Assembly (NCBI GenBank): GCA_905221605.1
Contig: CAJNDS010002299.1
Coordinates: 408,001-472,000, forward strand
Direction: 5' to 3'
Source: Symbiodinium natans
Lineage: Eukaryota; Sar; Dinophyceae; Suessiales; Symbiodiniaceae
DNA: 64,000 bases
Part shown: in pieces, positions 22,540 through 34,000 of the stretch
Numbering within the stretch: the stretch's first letter is position 1
Layout of the letters: the number at the start of each line of letters is the position of its first letter
The notes under the pieces: generated by a model
Told to the model about the DNA's origin: nothing
The model's database searches: none
The model's input: only the letters and a program-made list of their open reading frames with translations
Position numbers and translations under genes: made by a program

Positions 22540-24390
22540 GCAAGAAGAGGGTTTTTGCCCAAGCACGTGAGGTTCAGGTTAAAGTCGCCGAAACGCCTGT
22601 TGGAAACATCTGCCGAGACCTCGAACGGTACCTCTCCCCTTTATTTGACTTTCTTGCAGGACCAGGGGGCATTTGGGCCCGACCAAGCGAGGCGGACACC
22701 ACCCTCCCACTCCCCATCCCCCCACCGGACCTTGTTTGCTTGCCTGCGTGTTACAACAGGATCCCCAACAGCACCTTCACACCCGCGATCTCCGGCTTGG
22801 GTTGCCTGAGGCGGGTCGCATAGCATTAATAAATTAACTATTAACTAGCTGATCACAGATGCTCTGCACTGCTGACATGGGCATGATCAGCGTTCGGGCA
22901 TGGATGCTGTCGGGCAGAGATACTCCCAACGCAATTGTCATTTTCCTCACAGGTATAAAAACACATTCAACACACGTAAGGAAACACGCTAGAAAACGTC
23001 GGGCGCATAAGTGCCGCTGTCGTGTTCATTTGATCGAGGGCTCACTCGTTGCACTATTGTTTTTGTTCGCGCAGCCTTTGTCTTTAACATGATTTTACGA
23101 TCATAATCTGCGCGGGCCAATTAATTGAAAGACAAATTCCCGTGAGCAGCATAAGGCAGCATGGACTAGCATGGACGTGGCATCGTCGTTCTGTGGGCAG
23201 TGGGTGCCCAGGCAGCACGAGCATGGATGCCTTGGAACCACGTGAATAGCACTCGCGAATGCACGACGCGGAGACAAAAACCCGACTCCTCAGTCGGAGC
23301 GGGCTAAAGTAAACAACCCGAAACAAGTATAGGTACACGATATGAGAAACTCTCGTGGAGTGTGCCGGGTTAAAAGTCAGAGGAAGATGCTTTAGGGCTT
23401 GCGAGCGGCGGCCACCACCCAGGCAGCTGCCGCGGAGGCGTCGTAGGCGTCCTCGGGTCGCGGGCCACCGGCCACGCGGAGGCCTTGTGAACTCGTACTA
23501 TCCCTAAGTGGCGGTCTATCGTTTTATACGGGTCTTGGCGGACTTTTGTCCGAGGTTTGAGCAAAAAAAACTCGCGAGGAAAATGCTTGGGAGCCAACCA
23601 CGGAACTCTAGCAAGGGCTTGTGGGAGGAGATGGGGCGAGCTTTGATTTTTGGAAAACATGCGAGGCTCGGAGGCTTCATGGTTGAGCATTCGGGACCTG
23701 GGCGGATTTGACATGGGCCTCTGGAAGCATGCCTTGCACAACGTCCCATTCTAAGGGGCATGCCGCATGCCCCCGCAGCCTACCAGGTGGTTGAGTGAAA
23801 CCAAGAAACCCAATAACGTCAACTGTTTGAGTTTTTGGCCAAGTCACGGTATCTGTCGAACACGCTTTCTGCCCACACCGCCGTGAACACCAGCAGCACG
23901 CTGCGCATTGCATTGCAGTTTATTTGCTGCAGGTACGGTACAAGCGTGGGACGACCGGCCAAAACATGTTGGTCTTTCTATGCACTTGCTGCTGATACCG
24001 TGTGCGTGTGTGTGTGTGCCTCGCTGGAAACGCCGCCCAACTTGGAAGGACTGCCGCTTTTAATAGGGCTTTTTGCTTTGCCTTCAGCTGCCCGGGCCAA
24101 TCTTGGCCACTAGCACACGCTAGTTTGTAACCGATGCCAACAACAAGGACGCCCACCAGCCGAAGCATCGAGCTCTCCGCACTCCTTTTGTGCCTCCTGC
24201 GCTCGCCAAACCGGAGCTCTCCAGTGCGCTCTAATATCGGCTAGTTAATTCGAAAAGTTGTTTTGGGTGGCTTCCTTCAGAAATTGTAACATGTAACTAT
24301 ATCACCTGTATACCCACCTGTAGACTTGTAGAGACAGTAATCGGTAATTGACGAGATGTTGATTTAAGGCTCTTGTGCTGCACAAGCAAA
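22540..24390. other. Interval without confident genes
   Basis: The plus frame 23508-23711 has a plausible helical stretch (CPRFEQKKLARKMLG) but no ATG start or domain. A GT-rich tract lies at 24000-24018. Otherwise I see nothing definable. Confidence 0.35.
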
Positions 24391-24393
24391 ACT

Positions 24394-24574
24394 TCACTGA
24401 GGACTGGTGGATTCATCCGGCTGCTCGGCAGCTTGCGCAAAAGCAGCCAGGCCCTGCAACACATAGTGCAGCTCAACGTGCCCCGAGCGGAAATAACGAC
24501 CAGTGAACCAGACGTACAGTCGCAGCCCATAAAACATGGCATTCCAATCGGACAGCAGCCTTGAGAACCCTCTA
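24394..24574 (-). CDS. Candidate C-terminal exon, unrecognised
   Basis: A minus-strand frame with good protein character, LLSDWNAMFYGLRLYVWFTG followed by RYFRSGHVELHYVLQGLAAF, ends in an acidic tail and a TGA at 24394. The aromatic/helical pattern resembles a folded domain, but no family is recognised. Plausible acceptors (CTCAAG or GTTAGAG) lie upstream. The next exon was not identified. Confidence 0.35.
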
Positions 24575-24925
24575 ACTGCGACGTTTGCCACACTTCTTTT
24601 CCCGCCTTTGGCGTGCGTGTGAGGATGAGCTGTGTGCTCGCTCATGCCAGGCGGATCGGGTGTGGAGGACGCAGTTCTCCGGCTTCCACCGCCATCCGCA
24701 GCCCGGCTCCTAGCTTTCTAGCAGCACAAAAAGGCCCAGCGTGCGAAGCAAAAAAACTGCGTCCTTCCGCCGGCTTGACACGACGGGCAAAGCCTGACAG
24801 AAACCACCTTTCTTGGGTGTCAGTAACGGTATGGGATTGGAATGTGTTGGAGGGCTTCAGTTGGAAACGGCTTTGCAAGAACTTCGTGTCCCAGTCCGAC
24901 AAGACATAGACTCAAGACTGTTCAG

Positions 24926-25248
24926 ATCATCTCTCACTTCAAGCGAGCCTGCACTACTGGACCCAAGGAGGCTTTTCTTCCTTTGGAAGTGCCCCTTGGC
25001 TCTCTGGGCTCTCTCGCCAGCTACTTGCTGAGCTGTCTGAGGCTGATCCAACTAAAAATCAAAGGCTGAAAGCAGAAGTTCTCAAAAGAGCTTGGCCGAG
25101 CACCATGGTTAGCGACGCGGCGCTGCTCGAACTAATGCCTGCAGCAAAAGAGTGGTACATCTTGGACCTCTTGCCGAAACTTTTGAGGGTTCAGTGGTGT
25201 CGGCACAAAATTCTTCCTCGCGCATGGAGGTCATTTGATGCCGTGTGA
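24926..25248 (+). CDS. Candidate terminal exon, ~107 codons, unrecognised
   Basis: After a good acceptor (CTGTTCAG|AT) the plus frame stays open for about 107 codons to a TGA at 25246-25248. It has clear protein character: LSGLSRQLLAELSEADPTKN, QRLKAEVLKRAWPST, LLELMPAAKEWYILDLLPKL. It lacks an ATG near the start, so simple ORF calling misses it. Its helical, charged composition differs from the surrounding DNA. No family is recognised; the last 20 residues may instead lie past a donor. Confidence 0.42.
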
Positions 25249-25299
25249 CGGAATTCGGATTAGCATGCTTCTCATCACTGCAACTGCGTGCATCGCCCT

Positions 25300-26560
25300 G
25301 GGAAGAGCAACTCTGCGCCATCGCGTCGTTCTGAAACCGTATACTTTCGAAAAAGAGGGAGGGTTTCCGGAACGTACTCTACGCACCCAATCATTTTAGA
25401 AGAAAAGCTCGGGTGTGCAGCCTCCGAAGACAAGGCAGATGATGGGTACGCGCGTAAAAGCAAATCTGAGGGTTCCACAGCTGGAGGACGTCGCTGGCAG
25501 CTGGAAGGTCGGGCTTTGCAATGCGCGTTGGAGGCTGTGTGACTGGAGTCTTGTCGCACGGCTTGCAAGATGCACAGCTTAGCATCCGACAAAGCATGCC
25601 AGAGATGATTAGAAGGGTTCAGGGCGCGGAAGTGTGCAACAATTCCTAAGATTCTGAAGGGGAACGCCAAGCTACTACCAGACACACCATCTTCATCTGT
25701 AGTGGAGGTGGCGCTCGTTGAAGACGATTCCTGTCAGTCAATGAACTGTCTGTGCACAAAGCACTCGTGAAGAAGCACAGGCTCTGACATGATCTGACGA
25801 AGGTGGCCCAGGGCGGCTTTACAAACCAGCATGGCGCCGCGAGCAATTACGGTCTAAAGTCTCCTCTTCCGTTGTGCTGAACGTGCTGGATGGAGGTGGC
25901 CTGCATGCTCACATGCAAAGATGCACTATTCTGCATCCAAAGTGGTGCCCGCTGTATGAGACAGAGCTCCGAGCAGTCTCAGCTGAGAGAGAGCAACAAA
26001 TTCGTTCGACAACGTTGAACAGGCGTAGAGAGGGTGGTGGTGGGTAACTCTGACACGAACTGCCATGATCGCAGCCACGGCGCGGCGTGCAGCTGCCACA
26101 GGAGAGTGGACCTATGAAGGGTCAAGGGGATTGATGGGCAGTTTGCACCCTCGAAGGGTCTAAAGAGTTCGTGGCATGTTTGTGACGCACAAAACCTCAG
26201 CTAGTGGAACACGTTGGCCAAGCAACAATACCTTAAAACCATGTCTTCGACCACTTGCTCGTAGCCTCAGCTTGAGATGGGAGGTGGCTGCGGCTCGCAA
26301 TGCGCGGCAGTTTTTACTGCGATCTTGCGAACTCCTCCCTGAGTTTTAGCTGCATGGGAATATGTTGGTCAAACTCCCAGTCATGGAAGCACATGCCGCC
26401 TCAATGGCATCCCTGTCATCTATGCTGCTCCGAGAGGCTGAAGACTTCCTGGGATGAGGGATGAAGAGATCCAAAACAAAAAAGTGGCCAACCCCCCTCC
26501 CCTCAAAGGCATGAAGTGCACGAGGTGCGCGGGTTCGGGAACCACCTTTGGCTTGCCCTC
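25300..26560. other. No gene recognised
   Basis: Unremarkable mixed-composition DNA. A minus frame of 136 codons (25275-25685) has no domain or bias. No repeat of note was seen. Confidence 0.35.
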
Positions 26561-26589
26561 AGAACCGCATCCACCTCTCAGGATGTGCC

Positions 26590-26640
26590 AGGGGTCTACG
26601 GCCTGGGTGCAATCGTAGCCAATCCTTGGCCGAGCAGGGC
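26590..26640 (-). CDS. Orphan ShKT-like half-exon (putative)
   Basis: After the acceptor GGCCAAG| the frame reads IGYDCTQAVDPWHILR, closely matching NYDCSRAVDAWPRW near 38735 at the 3' end of the upstream protease gene. It may be the surviving 3' piece of a further copy, or a distal exon of the 31-36 kb gene, although the RapZ-like gene lies between. Its flanks are not resolved. Confidence 0.3.
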
Positions 26641-26931
26641 TGACTTGCATGCTGTGTGGCAAATACTTGGCAAGCTGGAGGCATCACCCTAAACCTTAGA
26701 GAGGGGACTGTTGTGAGGCGGAGTTTTTTTGAATGTGATGCAGTGTTTTGGACTAAGTTCATGTTGTTGCGAGTGCAAAGCAAATAGCTACCCCCCCCTA
26801 AAACCCACCTCTAAAGTAAAAAGTTCACGACATCAACTCCGACAATCCTGAACCCCATAAGATTCCGGCATCGACAACCCCGTATCAGCGTTGCTGCTGT
26901 CCACACATGTCTGCGCGCATCATACTCTTGT

Positions 26932-27537
26932 CTACAGATCCTGTATACGTTCACGAGCATACTCCGCAAGCTCCGTCTCTAGATTAGACTTGCGAGCAGT
27001 GTCTTCCCTACATCTAGCACAGGACCAACACAGATGGCTGGATTGACGGGAGTAATGCATTCTGCAGCTCACCGCTCCTAGCGATTGAACAAGTACCCGT
27101 GTCAGCCACGACATGGCCACAGACCGGTGTTTACCAGCACGACAGAAGAATCCTAGTTGTACTACGGGGCCTTGAAACTGTACAAGAAAGCGAAGCAGTT
27201 TATCTACTTCTTTCGTGAAAAGCTTGTGCCCACTTACCGAAGCAAGTGTTTCATCGTGATGTCCTGAGTGTGAGCGCAAGGACGGGTCGTGTCCCGGGTC
27301 GGAAAAGCATCTGCAGTCAACCACGTAATCTAGATCCCTATCATCTGCTTGTCCGCCCCATACGTGTATGCGAACTTCTCGCTGATGGAGCACGCGCCAA
27401 GAGGGAGGAAACGAAGGCCCTGCTGGTCGGAGTACTTCCGGAGGAGGCCCAGCAGTCGCTAACCATGGGGGGGGATACGGCGGTTCTGTTACTCGAAGCC
27501 GTCCATGAGGGATCTCTTCGGCATTTGCAGACTTCAT
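26932..27537 (-). CDS. RapZ C-terminal-domain-like protein (201 aa)
   Basis: The start is set at the ATG of MKSANAEE, because the frame upstream is a translation of the tandem repeats at 27600-27930. A Pro-rich N-terminus (YPPPW, SFPPSW) is followed by a RapZ-C-like domain: IHVWGGQADDRDLDYVVDCR with an acidic D-C-R strand, SDPGHDPSLRSHSGHHDE, then LGFFCRAGKHRSVAMSWLTR, the conserved C-x-x-G-x-H-R-S-V signature. The tail has CWSCARC, a likely metal-binding cluster, and an acidic helix. Bacterial RapZ carries this domain behind a P-loop kinase-like domain; here it stands alone, as I recall for the expanded dinoflagellate family. RNA binding is the inferred role. Confidence 0.72.
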   Translation of the reverse strand: MKSANAEEIPHGRLRVTEPPYPPPWLATAGPPPEVLRPAGPSFPPSWRVLHQREVRIHVWGGQADDRDLDYVVDCRCFSDPGHDPSLRSHSGHHDETLASVSGHKLFTKEVDKLLRFLVQFQGPVVQLGFFCRAGKHRSVAMSWLTRVLVQSLGAVSCRMHYSRQSSHLCWSCARCREDTARKSNLETELAEYARERIQDL

Positions 27538-27599
27538 GTCCACATGCTGTCGGTTGGTGGCTGCACCTATCGGCGTGGTATGAGATGGCTGATACTTCC

Positions 27600-27816
27600 G
27601 GACAGCCCCTATAGGGATGACATCGGACCGCTTGCACTCGACACCGGCAGAGGGGACAGCCCCTATAGGGATGACATTGGTCGCTTGCACTGGACACCGG
27701 CAGAGGGGACAGCCCCTATAGGGATGACATCGGACCGCTTGCACTGGATACCGGCAGAGGGAACAGCCCCTATAGGGATGACATCGGACTGCTTGCGCTT
27801 GACACCGGCAGACACT
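27600..27816. repeat. 54-bp minisatellite with CCCTATAGGG palindrome
   Basis: Four consecutive units of 54, 53, 54 and ~52 bp (starts at 27603, 27657, 27710 and 27764) share CAGCCCCTATAGGGATGACA and a GACACCGGCAGAGGG block. The 10-bp palindrome CCCTATAGGG recurs once per unit. The single-base length change in unit 2 shifts frame, so the array is not under coding constraint although frames run through it. It lies directly upstream of the RapZ-like gene. Confidence 0.85.
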
Positions 27817-27831
27817 GTTCTCAACGCTGTT

Positions 27832-27928
27832 TCTGTCTTCGGCTCCTTCTTGGTAACAGCCCCTATAGGTTGCATACGAAGATCTGTCTTCGGCTCCTTC
27901 TTGGTAACAGCCCCTATAGGTTGCATAT
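27832..27928. repeat. 51-bp duplication sharing the CCCCTATAGG core
   Basis: Two units starting TCTGTCTTCGGCTCCTTCTT at 27832 and 27883 each end with CAGCCCCTATAGGTTGCATA. The flanks differ from the adjacent 54-bp array, but the CAGCCCCTATAGG core is the same. Confidence 0.8.
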
Positions 27929-28077
27929 GAGGACGCCTCACAAGGCGGCCCACCGGAAACGGTAACATGGCGACTTTTTGTACTACTCTAGTAGTTTGTA
28001 TCCACATGACCCTGGATAATACTACTCGAAAACTGCATCATGCTATGGTATTGTAATAGCGACTCTTATTAGTTGCT

Positions 28078-28147
28078 CTATATATATATATATATATATA
28101 TACACGTACTATTAAAACAAATCAACATATATATATATATATATATG
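28078..28147. repeat. Two (TA)n tracts
   Basis: Two pure TA runs, about 24 bp each (28078-28102 and 28125-28147), separated by 22 bp. Frames of alternating Ile/Tyr here are repeat translations. Confidence 0.9.
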
Positions 28148-28334
28148 GTGTCCCTCCCCAAAGGATGTGTATCTACATATGGTATCATGTGCATACGTAT
28201 TTACATGGGCATCGTTCCAAGCCAGCGCCGCATCTTGAAACAAAACTGCGTCGAATCTGTCCTCCCTCCCCCAAGGAAACCTTCCTCGAAACCGACAAAC
28301 TGACACAGCAACCGGCCCCGAAGAATTTCAGCTA

Positions 28335-29200
28335 AACCCTAGACCCTAAACCCTAAACCTAAATCCTGACCGCCGCGGCGACAGCCTAGGGGCCTAAGAG
28401 TTTAGGGTTCAGGGTTCAGGCTTTAGGGGCTTAGGTGGCTGCAAGTTCAGGGCCCGGTGTTTAGTAGGGTTTAGGGCTCATAGGGTTTCAGGGCTTAGGC
28501 CCGTTTAGGCTTTGGGGTCTTTGAGTTGAGGAACCCGGTAACTTGTAAGGTTTAGGGTTTGGGGTTTAAGGCATGGAAAGGAAGCATTGTGTGAGGTTGC
28601 GGTAGATATGACGAAGTTCATTTTTTGAACCAATTGTGGCTGTGACGGGGAGATCCATGTTTCAAAACAAGGGCTGTGTTTCGAAACAAAGGCTGTGTTT
28701 CGAAACAGGGAACTTCCGAATAACATGTCTGGAAATACGTGAAAGCAAACCAACTGTGGCACAGCTACGGCTGTTACGCTTGAGGGGGGGGGGGACTCCT
28801 GCCAAGATGGGCCAACTTCCAAGGACCCCCTCCCCCCCCCCACCCCCCAAATCATGTATGCCAAACATCATGGTCAAGATTCCCACTTATGAATGGACTG
28901 TTGTGAGGCCATAAGTTTAAAGTTGTAAGCGTTTACTAACCCCTAAACCTTATTAAATGATTGAAAACTACCCAACAACTCCGCCTCACAACAGTCCTTT
29001 CTGAAACCTTACTAAACCCTAAACCCAAAACCCTAAACCGCAAAATCTGGGGCCCCGAGTACCGGCTCTTGAAGCTCCCAGTCGCCGGTTGCAGCTTACA
29101 TCGACATACGCATCTGCGAAAAACCACCCAGTTTGACAGCTATACCTGGGTTTAGGGTTAGGGTTTAGGGTTTCTGGTGTTGATAGGGTTTAGGGCTACA
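28335..29200. repeat. Telomere-like TTTAGGG/CCCTAAA-rich zone
   Basis: Several clusters of degenerate telomere-type units: CCCTAAACC around 28336-28368, TTTAGGGTTCAGGG-type around 28396-28570, CCCTAAACCC around 29010-29040 and TTTAGGG again around 29148-29196. Both orientations are present. Between them lies an inverted pair of GGACTGTTGTGAGGC sequences (28895 and 28977-29000). Confidence 0.65.
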
Positions 29201-29285
29201 ACTTACTCACTTCCGGAATCTGCAGGAATCCACCGGAAAGCCGGCCGCAATCTCACGGCCACGCTCAAAAGAGTGCCGGCCGCTC

Positions 29286-29289
29286 TTTT

Positions 29290-29341
<52 letters not shown>
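29286..29341. repeat. (CT)n microsatellite
   Basis: About 56 bp of pyrimidine repeat, T9 followed by (CT)n. Open frames of Ser-Leu on one strand and Arg-Glu on the other are artefacts. Confidence 0.9.
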
Positions 29342-29343
<2 letters not shown>

Positions 29344-29529
29344 CTCCCGGAAGTCGAGGAGCCAACCATCGCACCTGTATCCTCAGCTGCACAAAACTGG
29401 GAGGCCTCTTGGTTGTGACCCCCCCCCCCTCTTCCCCCCCCTCTTGCCCCACTCTCAGCCCCAAGCCGTAGGGATCCCTGAAGTAGGCCGTGTCAGTGCA
29501 GTCTGTACCTCAGATTGTGGCTCTCATTG

Positions 29530-31060
29530 ACGCAAGAAGTTTCCAGAGAAGAACTCGCTGTCAGGACGCCTCGGACCGGATGTCCCCTTTCAAATCTACA
29601 CAAAAGGAAGCGTTGGAAAAGACAGACCTATCGCATTTTTGGAGTCAGGCAATGATTGACAACCTGCCGATCGAAGAAAACCTGCATGTTTCATGATGTG
29701 CAATGCTTCGATGTATCCACTGGATGTTTTTGAACTCTGGGCACGGCGATGAGCAGAACTGCGGCTTAGTAAAGCTTGGGGAGGTCCAGCTGATCAGAAT
29801 AACCCAAGACCCACAAGAAGACTGAGGTCTAGGGCACACGAGGGAGACATGCACGTGGCTTCGCAATGCTCTACACCGAACCCAAGAGTCCCCTTCACAG
29901 TTGAATCTCAACTTGGAGGCGAGTGAGGGAATAATCAGCGGCCAAGCCTCCAGCGCTGCAGAGCCCACAGCTAAAGGCGCAGTTTTGAAGAAGGTCCGCC
30001 ATCTCCGACGCACCTCTGACACTTGCAGACAACAGGTTCTTGCAGCCCGCCTCAGAGATCTTGCACCTATGCTTACCACTATTGTCTGCTACTGCATTTT
30101 TTCGCTATGCTTACTATTATTTCTAGTTGTTCCCCTATCTGATTGTTTCAAGCCCCACAGTCCCGAAGAGAGCCGCTCTCTGAGGAAAGGATATGGCCTA
30201 CATGGGACTGAGGTTTCTCCACAGCGGCTGTGCGGAAGGTCCACAGGACGGAATTTCTTGGAACTGCGATAGCGAACCTTGTTCTCCTGATCCCGCAAAA
30301 AGTACTTAGCATCGTTTAGGGACATTGAGCCCAGCTGCTGTAGCCGTACTGGGAAACAGCGGTGGTGCAGTCGGACCCTGCAACCAGTAACAAGCATTGG
30401 AATCAGCTGACCACACTCACTGCGCCTCCGGTGCCTTTTGTCCTAGTCGCGACTTTCACTTTAGCAACAGAAGGGCATAATGCGAGGAAATAGCAAAATT
30501 CTGACCCTCAGGACCCAAGAGGCGACACTGGATAACCTGTGACCTCCAAACATCTGTGGTTAGCTGGGGATGTCTCATCGAGGCAACACATCCAAAACGA
30601 AAACAAACAACAAGACTCACAGTGCCAGCGGTGTCTGTCACGACCCGCGACATTCCTCAAGATCCACATTGGCAGCTGGAGAAGTGGCCGACAGGCCTGC
30701 CCATTGCGTGCATTGATGTCCTGCAGGGTAAAGAAGAACTATATAGTCAAGAAAGGCCCTGGACTCTGGACTCAAAACAATGCGGCTGGGTCAGCGGTCA
30801 ATTTCGCCTGGGCCAGATCGAAAGCCAACGGTGTCGCAACAGCTGCTATTTGTTGCCTGTCACTGAGAGGAGCTCAGCGTAAAGCACAGACATCTCACAC
30901 TAGCTCACAGCCGCCAAGGGCAACATTGCAGACTTTGAAGACCCACTGCCCCTCGCTTGTGACTTTGGCTTGTCTGTTTGGAGCCTTTTGGACCCGCAAC
31001 GCAACATGGCGTGCTTGTGGTGTTGGGCACAAGTCCCTGACATGCATGTCGCTCCCGATC
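29530..31060. other. Interval without resolved genes, possibly introns of the 31-36 kb gene
   Basis: No complete domain was seen. A minus-strand stretch near 29855 reads VEHCEATC, reminiscent of ShKT closing halves, and could be a distal exon of the protease gene to the right. The long plus frame 30539-31222 (227 aa) is Cys/Trp/Ser-rich without domains and lies opposite the exon at 31069-31122, so it is treated as a shadow. Confidence 0.3.
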
Positions 31061-31068
31061 ATGGGGGC

Positions 31069-34000
31069 CTCGCAGACAGGACATCGCATGCAACTGGCTT
31101 TGCATTTGTCCATGAGCTCAACCTCAGAAGCCAGGCTTGTAAGGGCGACCCTTGCAAGTTGCGCGGCTCTTGTCCTTGATTTGGCTACACCCCTAGTTTG
31201 CTTCCGGTCTCAAGCTCGGTAACCTCCTGAAACCAAAAGCAAACCAAAGTCCTCAAAAAAAAACCTAGGGCAACATTAAAGGCTCCCTTGGCCCGGTTGC
31301 CCACGAAAACTTCATGGCCCAGCTTCTCTCTCTGCATAAGGCAGCGCGGTGCCGCTTTGTGGGTCACACTCCTTTGTCCATTTCGTCTGATTGTGGCGGG
31401 GGGGGGGGGGGGCAATGCCAAGTCGTGTGGCGCAAAAAGGGCTGCATCCCCAGCCACGTGGACATCACATTTGCAGGCAGGGCTCATAACCTCGCCAGGT
31501 CCTGTTGATGTACACGCAAGTCTCTGAGTAAGCAAGGACTTGAAGCAGGAGGCTGCAAGAAGCATGTGGCTTCGGTCCAGCATTCTTCGTTGAATCGATC
31601 TACATACTCTGCGTCGTCACAGCCTTGCAAAGAGTCCAGTCAGGGCAAAGTTGAACCAGGTACAAGGCACAATCGGCCAAGCCCAGCCAAGCGTCAGGAG
31701 CCCCAGCAGGTCGGAGGAACCATCATGCTCTCGCTAGGCGGTGAGCTCAGAACCCCATTGATCCAGTCAAGGTAAGTGTACCTCAGTCGCACTGCACGCA
31801 CCTCAGAACTTGGGATTCTGCCGCAGTTCCACATGTTTACGCTTCGTTGCCAGACTCTGTCGACTGGCAGCTTTGCTGTGCATGGGCTCTGTGCTTGCAG
31901 CCAAAGGACACTCGCGTAAACACATCACGGCCTCCCGCTGTGTAAGATACTACCCCCACCTGAACCAACTGGCCATTGTCCTCAGACAACACACAACATG
32001 TGAGAAATACCCTTACTTTGTATGTTTGATCGAGCGAAACAAATATCACAGAGTGCCACTTCGGAACAAAACTTTCTCTCGCGCATTAAGAAAGACTCGT
32101 GTCCCTGCGCACAGGGCAGTGCACTAGTGCGTAAACACCAATTTCCAGCTTCAGCGACCATGACAAACAAGGGCCCGCCACTATCGCCACAGCCAGCTCC
32201 TGCCATATCCTTAGCTAGATGATGTGAACATATGTGAACCCTGGCTGAAGGCAGGTGCACGCGCATCGCAGCCCTAAGGCCCAGCAAACAGCACTCCCCA
32301 ATCTGCAGCCAGAAGAATTTACAAAGTAAATACCCACTCTGCAGTTTGAAGCCTTGCTGCGTTCTTGCTTTGCTTGCAGCGCAGGCTCCTTACCAGTGGC
32401 GTTGATGTGCTCGGTGCAGATCAGCCGTGTCCAGTTGAAAAACCTGGATGACAACAAGCATGCTCTGGCCGGATTTCTCTCCTCCCGTCAGTTCGCGCTT
32501 TGCTATGCGGGTGGGGATCGTTACGGCATGTGCGGCTAACAGAGACAAGAAGCTGGCCGTTCAAGGCACAAGGCTCTCTGTCCACGATGAAAGAGTCCCC
32601 TTCCTTGAGAATGAACTCATACCTCGATCAAACTATAACGGTGTCCAGTTAACCCAGGGATGTGGTTCGCCAACAAGATAGCAAACGCAACGTTCTGAGT
32701 ACTGCACAAAGCATTCAAGTTGCCTGTTCAAGTCTGTTCGCTTGTGTTCTGGACGACAGAAGCATGACACACGCACGCATGGACTCAAGAAGTAGGACCC
32801 ACCACGGCGACCTTGCTTAAGTCAAACCTACAGCATGTCGCACGTCTGCACGCTCGATCCGTTTCAGCTGACATTTAGGGCTGGACCTGGAGGGTTCGGG
32901 CTCTGACAAGCCACCCTTGATGCCAAGTCAGCGCTCTGCATAGACGAAAATCCCTGAATTCTAAGTTGGGAAGATTTGCCGAAAGCAGACCCAGGTACTG
33001 CTGGCATGCCTCGTCAATGCTTCCCCATCCGGCAAGGAGTGCCTTACCAAGGGGCTTAGGCAACGCATCGAATAGGGAAGTTCAATTTGGTTGGAAAGGA
33101 GCAGTTTCTGTTTAAGTTAAGATATCTAAGGGGGTGATACTGATATTGGTTATTTCATCGGGCTCAAGAATTGATCCCTTCCTGGTTGCTTTTGAGTGAT
33201 CTCGTGCCTCGATGAAGAGATTCTCAACATTCAGCGCGGTGAGTGGGGGATCAGGCTTAGGTCAGGAGATGATCCAGAAGGGAGGGCTTCGATATGATTG
33301 TTGGCGCTTGTGCCTCTTGAGTCTCGGGAACCCGTCTCAAACTCCCAGGCCACACAGAAAACTCAGGGTGTTGACGTCTCAAGGGCTTCAGGCTTGTGGG
33401 CCTTATAAGCTTGAAATCTCAAACCACAAAGCATCGCACCCACTGCATGCCAGCATCATGACAGCCACGCAATGCCACGGGAAACCCTGAAACTGCCTCC
33501 GATCCGTTGTAGCGCGCGGAGGAATCCTCCAACCTCGGTCGTCCGAAAGTAGCGGAGGTGGAGTACAGCACACACTGGGCCCCGCATACTGACAGTGCCA
33601 TGAGACCCTGAAGCCTGAAGGGCCTAAGGGCTTAGCGATAAAGATGGTTCAAGCGTGTTAAACCCTTCACGGCGACACAGGCGAGGATTGAGGTTTCAGC
33701 TGGAAGCAAGATGTGCAGCTTCACATGGCCCACCTAGAAATCATTGCAGTAACCGTAGCAGCAGGAGTAGCAGCGAAAGCGTAATCAGAGTACATACAAT
33801 GGTAGTCGCACGAGTAGTCGTGCTAACAAGACTAAAGTTTTGATGATGTTGCTCCTATGTTCAGGCTAGGAAACAAGACCCCAAACAAGTGTCCAAGAGA
33901 ATAGCCCACCAGCTGCACTCGTGCACTTTAGCACGCTCGGGTGTGGTCCGGAGAGATCGCCAAAAAGCAGGAGGCTAGAAGGCCGGGCCTTTGAGCCCGG

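Noticed and set aside
27600-27928. CRISPR-like regular repeat array
   Set aside because: The repeat units are contiguous and near identical along their full length with no unique spacers, and the context is eukaryotic.
27505-28007. Plus and minus frames with IPIGAVPSAG-type repeats
   Set aside because: They translate the 54-bp minisatellite. One unit is a base shorter and shifts frame, so no repeat protein is maintained.
30539-31222. 227-codon plus-strand frame
   Set aside because: Lies opposite the conserved CPVCE exon of the protease gene and has no protein-like features.
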